Assembly: GCF_002233675.1 (NCBI RefSeq)
Contig: NZ_NMUQ01000001.1
Location: forward strand, 1,871,590 to 1,935,589
Direction: 5' to 3'
Length of the DNA: 64,000 nucleotides
Source: Paenibacillus herberti
GTDB lineage: Bacteria; Bacillota; Bacilli; Paenibacillales; Paenibacillaceae
The position numbers and the translations under genes were made by a program. This document shows, piece after piece, positions 36,694-45,907 of this stretch (positions are counted from its first letter, which is position 1; each line of letters starts with the position of its first letter). The notes beneath the pieces were generated by a model, which worked only from the letters and a program-made list of their open reading frames with translations, was not told where the DNA came from and made no database searches.

Positions 36694-37089
36694 TCACCCC
36701 CCGGCCGGCAGCAGGCCGACTACCGTTTCGACGATCACATTGATGATCGGCACTGCCAGTACGAGGATCAGCACCTTGCCGGCGAACTCTACCTTGGCCG
36801 CTACTCCTTCGGCGCCTGCATCCCGGATAATTTGCGCAGCGAATTCCGCAATATAGGCGATGCCGATCATTTTCAAAATCGTCTTCAGGTATACCGACGG
36901 AATACCCGATCGCTCCGCTAGCCCCTGCATCGTGCCGATGACAGCCTCGATTCGTCCGATCATCATCAGAAAGATGAATATTCCCGCGAACATAGCCAGC
37001 AAGAAGGCGAAAATCGGTTTCTGTTCCTTGAGCACAAGCACCAGAATTGCTGCCAACAGGCCAATCCCTGCAATTTGAACCATTTCCAT
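36694..37089 (-). CDS. spoIIIAD: stage III sporulation protein AD
   Basis: A 131-residue protein with four hydrophobic helices; opens with MVQIAGIGLLAAILVLVLKEQKP-like sequence and contains RSGIPSVYLKTILKMIGIAYI. Small membrane subunit of the SpoIIIA channel, related to AC. Confidence 0.93.
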   Translation of the reverse strand: MEMVQIAGIGLLAAILVLVLKEQKPIFAFLLAMFAGIFIFLMMIGRIEAVIGTMQGLAERSGIPSVYLKTILKMIGIAYIAEFAAQIIRDAGAEGVAAKVEFAGKVLILVLAVPIINVIVETVVGLLPAGG

Positions 37090-37113
37090 AAGCTTCTCCC
37101 GCCCCGTCGTCCG

Positions 37114-37317
37114 CTACTGGAACAAGAAGATCGTCTTGATCTCCTGGAACAGGTCGTTCAGCATACGCACGACCATGAACAGCACAACGACGAATCCGAT
37201 CAGCGTCACCCAATGCGCCATATCTTCCTTGCCCATCTGCTTCAGCACAGTGTGGATCATCGCAACAATAATTCCGATGCCAGCAATCTGGAAGATGGCG
37301 CTTATATCCATTGTCAT
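37114..37317 (-). CDS. spoIIIAC: stage III sporulation protein AC
   Basis: A 67-residue protein with two helices (IFQIAGIGIIVAMIHTVL and HWVTLIGFVVVLFMVVRM) and the conserved spacer KQMGKEDMA. It is the smallest channel subunit, located between AB and AD. Confidence 0.94.
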   Translation of the reverse strand: MTMDISAIFQIAGIGIIVAMIHTVLKQMGKEDMAHWVTLIGFVVVLFMVVRMLNDLFQEIKTIFLFQ

Positions 37318-37330
37318 GTCATCGGCACCC

Positions 37331-37849
37331 CTAAATCATCAAAATGACGACCAGCGCGGCAATGAGAATGCCTAGCGAGCGGGACAGCTTCTCGTAACGC
37401 GCCTGGTCGTCCCGGGCGCCGGTTTCTTCTGCCTGCATCTGCTGCTGCGCAAGCCTGAGGTGCTTCAGCTGATCCTCGCGGTCGCTCATGCCAAGCGTGG
37501 AGCCAAGCCGCTTCATCGTCGCCAGCTCCGTCTTACGCATCGCCGTTAAAGGCCAGCATTGCTGGAGCGATTCCTCCCAGCACTCCTCGAAGGAGTTGGC
37601 ATCCGCCAGCTCAAGCCTGTCCGCGGCACCGCTGAAAATCGATGCGGCAGGCTGAGTCATCGGGGCGCCTGTCCGGCGCAACGCCTCAGGGAGTAGTGTG
37701 TAGCCGTATCCAATCTCCGTTTCGAGGCGCTGCAGCCCGTGGATCAGCTCCCGCAACTGCTGAGGTCTTTTCGCAAAGCGGGCGGCTTGCAGAAATCCGA
37801 TCAGCGTGCCTGCGAGCAGAATTAAAACCGCTCCAGCCCCTTTGATCAT
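37331..37849 (-). CDS. spoIIIAB: stage III sporulation protein AB
   Basis: A 172-residue protein anchored by N- and C-terminal helices, with a helical middle (RPQQLRELIHGLQRLETEI). It resembles GspF-like secretion platform fragments. It overlaps spoIIIAA by four bases. Confidence 0.93.
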   Translation of the reverse strand: MIKGAGAVLILLAGTLIGFLQAARFAKRPQQLRELIHGLQRLETEIGYGYTLLPEALRRTGAPMTQPAASIFSGAADRLELADANSFEECWEESLQQCWPLTAMRKTELATMKRLGSTLGMSDREDQLKHLRLAQQQMQAEETGARDDQARYEKLSRSLGILIAALVVILMI

Positions 37850-38853
37850 GGACCTCCACCTCCTACTACGAAATCTGCAGTCGGCTCTCTCGCCGTCGGC
37901 TGCGAATGTCGGAGCGCGATGGCTTGTGCCATAAACCCACTGTGTCCGCGGCTGAGGATGACACAGCGGGAGAACGTTCCTTCAAGCAGCAGCTCTCTCA
38001 GGATCGGCCTGCCCTTAGCTTCCTCTAGGCTGGACGCATGGGCGGTTGCTACAACCGCAACTCCGGCATGAGCAGCTTCCCGTACCGCCGCCGCATCTTC
38101 CGCCCGGCCGATCTCATCGGCCATGATCACCTCGGGCGACATCGACCTGAGCATCATCATCATTCCTTCCGCTTTCGGGCATGCATCCATCACATCGGTC
38201 CTAGGGCCGACATCAAAGGAAGGAACCCCTTTGACGGATGCCGCGATTTCCGAGCGCTCATCTACGATGGCGACCCTTCTTCCCGGCCAACCTGCCTGTG
38301 CAGGATCCTTCCAGGCACCGGAGCTGACGATGCGGGCCAGATCACGAAGCATCGTGGTTTTGCCCATTCTCGGCGGCCCGATAATCAATGTGGAAAGGAT
38401 CGTTCGTCGTGATGAATCTGCGAGTTGGGGTGCCAACCTGTCCGCCGCGCCAACCGCCTCCCTAGCGATCCGAATGTTGAAGCCGCCAATGTCACGGATT
38501 GCTTTTACTTCGCCGTGCTCAAGCACGGTACGACCGGCCAGTCCAACCCGATGGCCGCCAGTCACCGTGATATAACCTTTTTTCAACTCTTCTTCCATCG
38601 CATAAAGGGAATGTCCGGTCAGCCTGCCGAGCAGCTTGCGACACAATTCGGCGGAAGGCTTGAACGCTTGTTGTGGAGTGTCGCTCCAACCTCCCCTGTC
38701 CGTCAGAAACCCCGACTTGCCCAGGCTAACGAGCTCCAGCGGCCGGTCTTCACGCACCCTTACCTCTTCAAGCCCGGTTTGCAGAGGATGCGGCAGCAGG
38801 CTGATTCGTTCATAGAGCTCTGGCGGCAGCAGATGCGCGATAACTTTCAACAT
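37846..38853 (-). CDS. spoIIIAA: stage III sporulation protein AA, ATPase
   Basis: A 335-residue secretion-type ATPase with Walker A GPPRMGKTTML and Walker B EVIMADEIGR, preceded by an all-beta/alpha N-terminal domain with GGHRVGLAG. It is the only energy-converting member of the SpoIIIA complex and acts on the mother-cell side. First gene of the operon, 31 bases after the sigma-E -10. Confidence 0.95.
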   Translation of the reverse strand: MLKVIAHLLPPELYERISLLPHPLQTGLEEVRVREDRPLELVSLGKSGFLTDRGGWSDTPQQAFKPSAELCRKLLGRLTGHSLYAMEEELKKGYITVTGGHRVGLAGRTVLEHGEVKAIRDIGGFNIRIAREAVGAADRLAPQLADSSRRTILSTLIIGPPRMGKTTMLRDLARIVSSGAWKDPAQAGWPGRRVAIVDERSEIAASVKGVPSFDVGPRTDVMDACPKAEGMMMMLRSMSPEVIMADEIGRAEDAAAVREAAHAGVAVVATAHASSLEEAKGRPILRELLLEGTFSRCVILSRGHSGFMAQAIALRHSQPTAREPTADFVVGGGGP

Positions 38854-38890
38854 TGGCGTTCACCCCTTCCCTGGCTAGTCCTTAGAATTA

Positions 38891-38919
38891 TTTGTATGCT
38901 TGTCTAGCCGCATTATGAC
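38891..38919 (-). promoter_or_regulatory. near-consensus sigma-E promoter of the spoIIIA operon
   Basis: Minus strand: GTCATAAT (38919-38912), 13-base spacer, CATACAAA (38898-38891). This is the clearest sigma-E promoter in the window. Confidence 0.85.
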
Positions 38920-38952
38920 GCCTGCTATAAAGAAGTTTCATAGACTCGCATT

Positions 38953-39219
38953 CTATTTTTTGAAAATACCGATTAGTAGGCAAACGATTCCGGCCCCGAC
39001 CCAAAGCAGCTTGGAAGGCGATAGTTTATCCGACAATCCGATCAGGCCAACCGTAGTTGTCGTCAGCAAAACGATCGGCCCGACAAAGGCAAGCGAGGAA
39101 TTGACAAGCAATGCCTTGTCAATTTGGTTCAAGCGCAGCATCAGCAGAGCAGCCAATATTTCAATGGAGCCCGACACAAGTCGCAGCGAGGCCATCGTGA
39201 CGACAACTTTGTTCAACAT
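38953..39219 (-). CDS. yqhV: YqhV/DUF2619 membrane protein
   Basis: An 88-residue protein with three hydrophobic helices (IEILAALLMLRL, IVLLTTTTVGLIGL, WVGAGIVCLLIGIF). The family sits just upstream of spoIIIAA in Bacillus, as here. Function unknown. The ATG follows GGGAG. Confidence 0.85.
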   Translation of the reverse strand: MLNKVVVTMASLRLVSGSIEILAALLMLRLNQIDKALLVNSSLAFVGPIVLLTTTTVGLIGLSDKLSPSKLLWVGAGIVCLLIGIFKK

Positions 39220-39450
39220 TCCACTCCCAACTTTCCGTAAACGTCGTAATCCAAGCCTATGCCGGCTTGTCTGCGATTATGGCAGACACCTGTCCATCTT
39301 CTTTTGGGACCGCAGATGAAGCTCTAACCTCCTACTCTATCAACGCCATTGTCTGCTATCACGGAGGCCTGTACACCGATCGCCCTTCTGAGAGAATCCA
39401 GGAACTGTTAGCCGAGCATCGTGGGTTTAAAAATATCCTATAAATAAAAA

Positions 39451-39484
39451 GGCGGCCCAGGACGAGTTACCGTCCTGGGCCGCC
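39451..39484. terminator. strong bidirectional terminator
   Basis: Perfect 13-base arms GGCGGCCCAGGAC/GTCCTGGGCCGCC, flanked by AAAAA and TTTT, so usable from both sides. The 39220-39450 stretch before it holds no gene I can support. Confidence 0.9.
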
Positions 39485-39506
39485 TTTTGTTGTCCCAAGC
39501 AAAAAA

Positions 39507-39532
39507 ATCCCTCAAGCGCCCGCTTGAGGGAT
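39507..39532 (-). terminator. lysC terminator
   Basis: ATCCCTCAAGCG and CGCTTGAGGGAT arms with a minimal loop; on the minus strand followed by TTTTTT. It lies 16 bases past the lysC stop, back-to-back with the 39451 hairpin. Confidence 0.9.
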
Positions 39533-39547
39533 GAATCGAATCAATCC

Positions 39548-40066
39548 TTAGCGGCGTTCCGAAGGACCGCCAACAAATACCTGCCCCGCTGTATCCAAGC
39601 CGTATGCGGTATGGAGAGCGCGAACTACTTCCTGCAGCGGACCAGCCTCGATGACACAGGAGGTTTTGATCTCCGAGGTGCTGACCATCTTGATGCTGAC
39701 GCCAGTCTCTGCCATGACGCGGAACATTTTGGCGGCAACACCCGGATTGCTCACCATGCCGGCGCCAACGATCGAAACCTTCACAAGGCCGTCTTCAGAG
39801 GTCGTTTCACGGTAAGGAACGTGGTCACGGTTGCCTTCAATAATGGCCATAGCCTTATCGCGGTCGCCGCTGCCGATCGTGAAGCTGAAATCGGCTTTGC
39901 CTTCCATGACTCCGCTCTGCACGATGATGTCGACATTAATACCGCCGTCTGCCAGTGCGCCGAATACGCCCGCGAGCACGCCAGGTACATCCTCCACGCC
40001 CAGAATGCTGATGCGGACAACATCTTTGTCGAACGCAATTCCGCTTACCACGATTCCTTGTTCCAT
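39548..40066 (-). CDS. lysC: in-frame aspartokinase beta subunit (internal translation start)
   Basis: An ATG at 40066 inside lysC is preceded at eight bases by AAGGAGG, a much stronger site than that of the full-length gene. It would give a 172-residue protein consisting only of the two ACT domains. Bacillus subtilis aspartokinase II is an alpha2beta2 enzyme whose beta subunit is made in this way, so the same arrangement is expected here. Confidence 0.78.
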   Translation of the reverse strand: MEQGIVVSGIAFDKDVVRISILGVEDVPGVLAGVFGALADGGINVDIIVQSGVMEGKADFSFTIGSGDRDKAMAIIEGNRDHVPYRETTSEDGLVKVSIVGAGMVSNPGVAAKMFRVMAETGVSIKMVSTSEIKTSCVIEAGPLQEVVRALHTAYGLDTAGQVFVGGPSERR

Positions 40067-40801
40067 GACCGCTTCCTCCTTGACCGTCGTTCCCTCATTA
40101 TGGTTGAAGCTCGACCGGACGACCAGCTTCACATTGTATTGCTTCGCATATTCAACCGCCCTTGGGTGCAGCACAGCCGCCCCCAGGTTCGCGAGCTCCA
40201 GCATTTCATCATAGGAGATCTCATCCAGCTTGCGTGCATTTTTGACGACGCGTGGATCGGTGGAATAGATGCCGTCCACATCGGTGAAAATCTCGCAAAC
40301 ATCCGCTTCGATCGCCGCAGCAAGCGCCACAGCCGTCGTGTCAGAGCCGCCTCGTCCAAGCGTTGTAATCTCTCCAGTGTCCGTCATACCCTGGAATCCA
40401 GCTACGATGACGACCCCGCCGTCATTGAGTGCCGCATGAATACGCTCCGGCTGAATATCCGTAATCCTTGCCTTGCCATGCAGAGCTTCCGTCAGGATGC
40501 CTGCCTGCCAGCCTGTCATCGAGACGGCTTCGCGTCCCAAAGCATGTATGGTCATCGACAGCAAGGCGACCGAGATCTGCTCGCCTGTCGTCAGCAGCAT
40601 ATCCATTTCACGAGCCGGAGGGTTCGGGTTCAGCTCTCTGGTTTTGTCGATCAAGTCATCCGTCGTATCTCCCATTGCAGACACCACGACAACAACTTTA
40701 TGCCCCGCATCCCTGTTCTCAACAATCCGTCGCGCAACTCTTTGCATCCGTTCTGTCGTGCCGACCGAACTGCCGCCGAACTTCATTACGATCAACGACA
40801 C
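39548..40801 (-). CDS. lysC: aspartokinase (LysC/AKII type), alpha subunit
   Basis: A 417-residue kinase. Catalytic motifs: VMKFGGSSV, LLTTGEQIS, TLGRGGSDTTA and EIFTDVDGIYSTDPR. Two C-terminal ACT domains (about 255-405; VRISILGVEDVPGVLA, VSIVGAGMVSNPGVA) are the regulatory part. It phosphorylates aspartate at the head of the lysine/methionine/threonine pathway and supplies diaminopimelate. The GTG start aligns with the family and follows AGGGAG. A strong internal start yields a separate beta subunit. Confidence 0.95.
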   Translation of the reverse strand: MSLIVMKFGGSSVGTTERMQRVARRIVENRDAGHKVVVVVSAMGDTTDDLIDKTRELNPNPPAREMDMLLTTGEQISVALLSMTIHALGREAVSMTGWQAGILTEALHGKARITDIQPERIHAALNDGGVVIVAGFQGMTDTGEITTLGRGGSDTTAVALAAAIEADVCEIFTDVDGIYSTDPRVVKNARKLDEISYDEMLELANLGAAVLHPRAVEYAKQYNVKLVVRSSFNHNEGTTVKEEAVMEQGIVVSGIAFDKDVVRISILGVEDVPGVLAGVFGALADGGINVDIIVQSGVMEGKADFSFTIGSGDRDKAMAIIEGNRDHVPYRETTSEDGLVKVSIVGAGMVSNPGVAAKMFRVMAETGVSIKMVSTSEIKTSCVIEAGPLQEVVRALHTAYGLDTAGQVFVGGPSERR

Positions 40802-40842
40802 CGCTGTTCACTCCCTACCTAAGCTGATACAATCAAGTACCG

Positions 40843-40851
40843 ATTATAGCA
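40843..40851 (-). promoter_or_regulatory. extended -10 promoter element of lysC
   Basis: Minus strand TGCTATAAT about 42 bases before the GTG; no good -35. The leader is too short for a lysine riboswitch. Confidence 0.5.
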
Positions 40852-40912
40852 CATTCCCGCATTACAGAGTAGATGAAATTCCCGACCTTTTGCCCGCTCC
40901 AAAATGGAATAA

Positions 40913-40934
40913 GCCGCCCGGCAAGCCAGGCGGC
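40913..40934 (-). terminator. weak terminator after efp
   Basis: GCCGCCTGG/CCGGGCGGC arms (one wobble) with a four-base loop, followed on the minus strand by TTATTCC. Confidence 0.55.
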
Positions 40935-40983
40935 CAATTCCCAATATGATTGCCTTTCCAAATAAAGGAACGGCTACTATTCG

Positions 40984-41541
40984 CTAGGCGCGGGAAATGT
41001 AACGACCTTCGCGAGTATCGATCAGAAGCACGTCGCCTTCGTTGATGAACAGTGGAACTTGGACCGTAAAGCCCGTTTCCAACGTAGCATTTTTCGTAGC
41101 GCCTTGAGCTGTGTTTCCTTTAACGCCTGGCTCGGTTTCCGTTACCTTCAGCTCAACGCTGTTAGGCATCGTGATTCCGATGATTTCGCCTTTGTAGCTG
41201 GCGATGTTAACGTTCATGTTTTCTTTAAGGAAGTTGATTTCCCACTCCAGCTGTTTTTTGTCCAGGTTGAACTGGTCAAAGGACTCATTGTCCATGAAGC
41301 TGTATTCAGCGCCGCTATTGTACAGGTACTGTACTTCGCGGTTCTCAACATGAGCGCGGCCAAGCGTTTCGCCGGCACGGAAAGTTTTTTCCACGATGTT
41401 GCCGTTGCGGAGGTTTTTGAGCTTGGTGCGGACGAATGCAGCGCCTTTGCCCGGTTTAACGTGTTGGAACTCAATAACGGCGAAAATATCGGTTTCTACT
41501 TCAATCGTAATGCCGGTTTTAAAATCGTTCACTGAAATCAC
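40984..41541 (-). CDS. efp: translation elongation factor P
   Basis: A 185-residue protein with three beta domains. The modification/tip loop is KPGKGAAFV (lysine near 32), and the C-terminal signature is present ([15 protein letters not shown]). It frees ribosomes stalled at polyproline. This matters here because GerPC nearby is very proline-rich. GTG start after AGGAGG. Confidence 0.97.
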   Translation of the reverse strand: MISVNDFKTGITIEVETDIFAVIEFQHVKPGKGAAFVRTKLKNLRNGNIVEKTFRAGETLGRAHVENREVQYLYNSGAEYSFMDNESFDQFNLDKKQLEWEINFLKENMNVNIASYKGEIIGITMPNSVELKVTETEPGVKGNTAQGATKNATLETGFTVQVPLFINEGDVLLIDTREGRYISRA

Positions 41542-41565
41542 AGGTGATTCCTCCTAAGATGGGTT

Positions 41566-42636
41566 TTAAAGCACGATCAGTTGTTGCTTAGGTGAAGAGG
41601 TCAAAATGCGAATGCCGCTGTCCGTAATGACAACGTCATCCTCGATACGAACGCCGCCGAAGCCTGGGACATAGATGCCTGGCTCCACGGTGACGACCAT
41701 GCCGGGAGCAAGCACCATGTCGCTGCGCATGTTCAGCGTAGGCTGCTCATGCACCTCCATGCCAAGGCCATGACCTAGGCTATGGCCGAAGTTATCGCCG
41801 TAGCCATACTTCGTGATGATGTCGCGAGCCAGCGCATCGGCTTCTTTGCCGGTCATCCCGGGGCGAATGTTGTTAAGCGCATGAAGCTGCGCCTCAAGCA
41901 CAATGTCATAAATTTCACGATGCTTGTCCGACACCTCTCCAACCGCCACCGTACGGGTAATGTCGGAGCAGTATCCATGATAAAGAGCGCCGAAGTCGAG
42001 CTTCACGAACTCGCCTATGCCGATGATCCGATCGCTGGCTACACCGTGCGGAAGTGCAGAGCGCTCACCGGAAGCTACGATCGTATCGAAGCAGGATGAG
42101 GTTGCCCCGCCGGAGCGCAGGAACACTTCTAGCTCCAGAGCGACATCGGATTCCTTCATGCCGGGCTTGATAAGCCCTTGGATGTACTGGAAGGCACGAT
42201 CCGCGAGATCAGCTGCCTCTTGCATGATGGCAAGCTCAGTCTCGTCCTTGATTATGCGCAGCTGCTCCACAAGCGCCGGGGCAGGCACTAACTTGATGCC
42301 CTGGAGCGTCTTGCTCCATTTGACATACTGAGCATACACCGTATGCTCCTGCTCGAAGCCGAGTGAGGTGATACCTTCGCTGCGAAGCAGTTCTCCTACC
42401 GTAACGAGCGGATCCGATCCATGCTGCACGATCTCAAAACCATGCACCTGCTCGGCTGCCTGAACGGTATAACGGAAATCGGTAAGGAACCAGCTCTTGG
42501 CCGCAGTTACGAGGACCCATCCAGCCGATCCTGTGAATCCGCTTATGTATTGGCGATTGTAAGTACTGCCGATAAGCAGCGACTCCAATCCTTGACTAGC
42601 CAACTTCTCACGAAGCTTGTTTAACCGGTGCTTCAT
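41566..42636 (-). CDS. yqhT: M24 aminopeptidase, Xaa-Pro dipeptidase-like (YqhT)
   Basis: A 356-residue pita-bread-fold peptidase. Dinuclear metal ligands are in VKLDFGALYHGYCSDITRT, GHSLGHGLGMEVHE and the C-terminal VTVEPGIY...VRIEDDV. It probably cleaves X-Pro peptides in the cytoplasm. The ATG at 42636 follows AAGGAGG. Located between efp and aroQ as in Bacillus. Confidence 0.93.
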   Translation of the reverse strand: MKHRLNKLREKLASQGLESLLIGSTYNRQYISGFTGSAGWVLVTAAKSWFLTDFRYTVQAAEQVHGFEIVQHGSDPLVTVGELLRSEGITSLGFEQEHTVYAQYVKWSKTLQGIKLVPAPALVEQLRIIKDETELAIMQEAADLADRAFQYIQGLIKPGMKESDVALELEVFLRSGGATSSCFDTIVASGERSALPHGVASDRIIGIGEFVKLDFGALYHGYCSDITRTVAVGEVSDKHREIYDIVLEAQLHALNNIRPGMTGKEADALARDIITKYGYGDNFGHSLGHGLGMEVHEQPTLNMRSDMVLAPGMVVTVEPGIYVPGFGGVRIEDDVVITDSGIRILTSSPKQQLIVL

Positions 42637-42688
42637 GCTGCCGGCCACCTCCTTCAAAGCTGATATGTCCTTCCAGCGGGCTGTCTCT

Positions 42689-43138
42689 TCACGCCGATTG
42701 ATTAGCCTTCAAATGATCCAAAAGCGCTTGCAAGCCCAGCGTGTAGCTGGCTGCTCCGAACCCAGCTATCTGTCCGATTGCCACCGCGGCAGTAACCGAG
42801 ACATGACGGAACGCCTCTCTTTTGTGGATATTCGATAAATGGACCTCAACCGTTGGGATGGAAACAGAGCTGATTGCATCCCTCAGCGCATAGCTGTAAT
42901 GCGTCAGCGCCCCCGGATTCAAGATCAGCCCGTCCACTCCACCAAAGGCAGCATGAATCCGATCGATCAAGGCTCCCTCATGGTTGGATTGAAAACATTC
43001 TAGCTCAGCTCCAGCAGCAACAGCCTGCTCGTGAAGCATCGCTTCAATCCCTTCCAAGGTGACCGTGCCGTAAACACCCGGCTCCCGAACTCCCAGCATG
43101 TTGAGATTCGGGCCATTCACTACGAGAATTCGGATCAT
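42689..43138 (-). CDS. aroQ: type II 3-dehydroquinate dehydratase
   Basis: A 149-residue flavodoxin-like enzyme. Active-site motifs: [18 protein letters not shown] (catalytic Arg/Tyr), [25 protein letters not shown] and [11 protein letters not shown] (catalytic His). It makes 3-dehydroshikimate in the aromatic pathway. The ATG at 43138 follows TTGGAGG. Confidence 0.96.
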   Translation of the reverse strand: MIRILVVNGPNLNMLGVREPGVYGTVTLEGIEAMLHEQAVAAGAELECFQSNHEGALIDRIHAAFGGVDGLILNPGALTHYSYALRDAISSVSIPTVEVHLSNIHKREAFRHVSVTAAVAIGQIAGFGAASYTLGLQALLDHLKANQSA

Positions 43139-43306
43139 CCCGCGCCTCCAATGCCAAGTCTTCAAGCATTACGGCAGCACCTTCCTAATGGGCGGTGTCC
43201 GTATGCAATGGGAATACGAGAACTATATCGCTAAGGATATAAATTCCAGCAGGTTGAAAAAAGGCTACTTGCCATTCTAACACAAAAAAGGAGCCGTTGA
43301 GAAGGG

Positions 43307-43834
43307 CTATTCCGCCTTCTGGGGCTCGCGCGAAGCCTCATCATTGAACTCAAAGGCAATAGAATATCCGATAAAGATCCCCCACACCGCAAATAAGCTC
43401 AGCTCCGAAAGTACACCGCCCCATCCGAGTTGATTGACCGGATTCATCATTCCGAGCAGCGGGCCGAAAGCAAGGAAAATCATCGTCCACCATAACAAAC
43501 CATAAATCAGCCCCGGCCACGGTCCTTGAAAGCGACCGAGCAGCAACTTGTACAGTAATGCGGCCAGGATCGAAAAGAGGATAAAATAGACCAAGCCTGC
43601 GACATGCCCCCAACCTGTGACGAGAAAGGAACGTCTATAAAATGGCTCGGCCATAAAACCAGGCAATATCGGTGTGAACCGGAATGTATACATCAACCAG
43701 TGAATACCGCCCCAGATCAGCCCTGCCCAGAAGCCGATCATAAGGCAGAATTTCCATGGATTCGTTACCTTTCTGTGATAGGGTCCCCGATCTCTGCTTC
43801 TACCCCCTGAAGCCGCTGCTGCGGATGCACTCAT
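43307..43834 (-). CDS. yqhR: YqhR membrane protein
   Basis: A 175-residue membrane protein with four helices after an Ala/Ser/Arg-rich cytoplasmic tail (MSASAAAASGGRSRDRG). The first helix includes FWAGLIWGGIHWLMY. It matches YqhR by size, topology and place between aroQ and yqhQ. Function unknown. The ATG at 43834 follows GGAGGAGG. Confidence 0.85.
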   Translation of the reverse strand: MSASAAAASGGRSRDRGPYHRKVTNPWKFCLMIGFWAGLIWGGIHWLMYTFRFTPILPGFMAEPFYRRSFLVTGWGHVAGLVYFILFSILAALLYKLLLGRFQGPWPGLIYGLLWWTMIFLAFGPLLGMMNPVNQLGWGGVLSELSLFAVWGIFIGYSIAFEFNDEASREPQKAE

Positions 43835-44006
43835 ACTCACAACCTCCTCCAATGTCATGGGGGTAGTATGGCACCAATAAAGCGTCCCAATACCGGTAAG
43901 CTGCCTGTAAGGCGCGCTGGCATTGAACTGGCTCATCAAGTACAATAGAAGCATACAGATTCAGCGGATTCATGCCGCTGCGGACACACAGAAAGGTGGA
44001 GCTTCG

Positions 44007-45005
44007 TTGCCAGAGCCGATAACATCCATATACGGCGGACAAGCGGTCATTGAAGGCGTCATGTTCGGAGGACGCAACGTCAATGTTACAGCTGTTCGGC
44101 GCAAAAATGATGAAATCCAATATTTTGAGGTTCCTGCAAGCCAGAAAAAACCTTGGTATCAACCGCTCAAGAAAATTCCGTTCATTCGTGGTGTCATCGG
44201 CATTCTTGAATCCAGCGCGAGAGGGTCTCAGCATCTTAACTTCTCCATGGAAGCCTATGCGGAGGACAGCGAGGAAGACGACGGCAAGACCGAGGTCGAT
44301 AAGACCGAGAAAGTCGAGAAGGCAGAGCCCAAGTCTGAGAAAAAGGAAGGCTGGAGTCTCGCCATGGTTTTCGGCGTCGCTGTGGCTGGCGTTATCAGCT
44401 TTGTAGTCGGAAAGGTTGTGTTTACGGCAGTTCCGGCGATCGTCGAGGAGTTTTTATTCGACGGGAGATTTGACAATATTGTCGTGCACAATCTGCTCGA
44501 AGGCGCAATTAAGATCATCTTCCTGCTGGCTTATTTGTATCTACTTTCCTTAACACCGATGATCAAGCGGCTATTCCAGTATCACGGAGCGGAGCATAAG
44601 GTTATTACCGCTTACGAGAACGGTTCCGAGTTGACTGTAGATAAAGTGCAGAAGTTTACTCGGCTGCATTATCGCTGCGGCAGCAGTTTTATTATTTTTT
44701 CTGTCATTGTCGGCGTCATTGTCTATTCCTTCTTCACTTGGGATACTCTATGGGAGCGGGTTTACATCCGGATTCTGTTGTTGCCGGTCGTACTCGGCAT
44801 CTCCTATGAGGTACTTCGCTTAACAAACTCTCTCCGCGACGTTCCTGTGCTGCGCTTCCTGGGATATCCGGGACTGTGGCTACAGATGTTGACGACTAAG
44901 GAGCCGACGAATGATCAAGTAGCCGTCTCCATCGCTTCCTTTAATCGGATGAGAGAACTTGAGAAAAAGGTCAACGCTCCGCAGTCGGCAAGCTCAGCGG
45001 TGTAG
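44007..45005 (+). CDS. yqhQ: YqhQ/DUF1385 membrane protein
   Basis: A 332-residue protein of the DUF1385 family. It begins near IYGGQAVIEGVMFGGRN, has an acidic cytoplasmic insertion with repeated Lys/Glu/Asp (about 90-120), several membrane helices, and conserved MIKRLFQYHGAEHKVITAYE and LHYRCGSSFIIF. Function is poorly known. TTG start after AAAGGTGGAG. It diverges from yqhR. Confidence 0.92.
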   Translation: MPEPITSIYGGQAVIEGVMFGGRNVNVTAVRRKNDEIQYFEVPASQKKPWYQPLKKIPFIRGVIGILESSARGSQHLNFSMEAYAEDSEEDDGKTEVDKTEKVEKAEPKSEKKEGWSLAMVFGVAVAGVISFVVGKVVFTAVPAIVEEFLFDGRFDNIVVHNLLEGAIKIIFLLAYLYLLSLTPMIKRLFQYHGAEHKVITAYENGSELTVDKVQKFTRLHYRCGSSFIIFSVIVGVIVYSFFTWDTLWERVYIRILLLPVVLGISYEVLRLTNSLRDVPVLRFLGYPGLWLQMLTTKEPTNDQVAVSIASFNRMRELEKKVNAPQSASSAV

Positions 45006-45044
45006 GTGTAGATGGGAGTCATACAGCGAAAGGCGGGATTTTCC

Positions 45045-45353
45045 ATGAAGCGTAAGACGGCATCGATTTGGATGGTTGTTCTGTCTGTTCTGGCGGTGAT
45101 CGGCTTGTTTGACATGCTGCTCGACCGTAATTACGTCATGCTGCTGCCTCTGGCGGTGCTGGCCATTATATTCGCGCTTTACAAATGGAATCCCGGACGG
45201 CGCAATGCTCAGCCACGTATCAAGCCGAGGGGACCAGCTGCCGGCAAACCACGCTCTGCTTCCACCGCTGCCAAAAACCGCGTCCGTAAGACATCCCCTT
45301 TTAGGGTTATCGATGGCGGTAAGGATGACGATAGCATGCCGAAGTATCATTGA
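45045..45353 (+). CDS. yqhP: YqhP-like (SA1362 family) small membrane protein
   Basis: A 102-residue protein: two helices (SIWMVVLSVLAVIGLFDML and MLLPLAVLAIIFALYKW) and a basic, unstructured tail. Identified by topology and by place between yqhQ and mntR. The ATG at 45045 follows AAAGGCGGG. A strong terminator follows. Confidence 0.7.
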   Translation: MKRKTASIWMVVLSVLAVIGLFDMLLDRNYVMLLPLAVLAIIFALYKWNPGRRNAQPRIKPRGPAAGKPRSASTAAKNRVRKTSPFRVIDGGKDDDSMPKYH

Positions 45354-45363
45354 GTCGCATCGC

Positions 45364-45412
45364 AAAGAACCTCTTTCTCCACCTAAGCAGTGGAGAAAGA
45401 GGTTCTTTTTTT
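45364..45412 (+). terminator. strong terminator after yqhQP
   Basis: Nineteen-base perfect arms with a seven-base loop and a run of T; also bounded by AAA on the left, so it can stop mntR transcripts partly too. Confidence 0.95.
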
Positions 45413-45484
45413 GATAATTTCAGACCAACAAAAGGCTTTAAAAAAGCAAATCGGCCCTTGGAAAGCTCTTTAGCTCTTTTGAAC

Positions 45485-45907
45485 TTAAGCTTCCGAGTCC
45501 AGCTCGCTGCGAAGATTCCGAAGCGACTCCACGCGCCCGCCATCACGCCGGAAATATTCGATCAGCGTCTCGATGCAAGTGATGGAATCCCAGCTCAGAT
45601 GATGCTCGATTCCTTCCACATCCTGATAGATATTCTCCTCTTGAACGCCTATCAGCTGCAGAAACTCTTCAAGCAAATGATGCCGCTCAACGAGACGTTT
45701 GCCCATTTTTTTGCCTTTGCTGGTTAATACAAGTCCGCGATACTTCTCATAAATGAGGTACTGATCCTTGTCCAGCTTCTGTATCATCTTGGTTACCGAT
45801 GAAGGATGTACTTCAAGACCTTCTGCTATATCCGAGACGCGGGCATAACCCTTCTCCTCAATCAGCTTGTAGATCCGTTCCAAATAATCTTCCATGCTCG
45901 GTGTAGG
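45485..45907 (-). CDS. mntR: manganese-dependent transcriptional regulator MntR
   Basis: A 140-residue DtxR-type regulator almost superimposable on Bacillus Mnt[56 protein letters not shown], and metal ligands in [13 protein letters not shown]. It shuts off Mn uptake when Mn(II) is high. The ATG at 45907 follows AGGAGGG. Confidence 0.96.
   Translation of the reverse strand, partial: PTPSMEDYLERIYKLIEEKGYARVSDIAEGLEVHPSSVTKMIQKLDKDQYLIYEKYRGLVLTSKGKKMGKRLVERHHLLEEFLQLIGVQEENIYQDVEGIEHHLSWDSITCIETLIEYFRRDGGRVESLRNLRSELDSEA

Noticed and set aside
39279-39443. 54-codon open frame on the plus strand before the 39451 hairpin
   Set aside because: No ribosome binding site, no recognisable protein feature and it lies in a terminator region between convergent units.
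39524-40822. Long open frame on the strand opposite lysC
   Set aside because: It mirrors lysC codon by codon; aspartokinase is unmistakable, so the antisense frame is a composition shadow.
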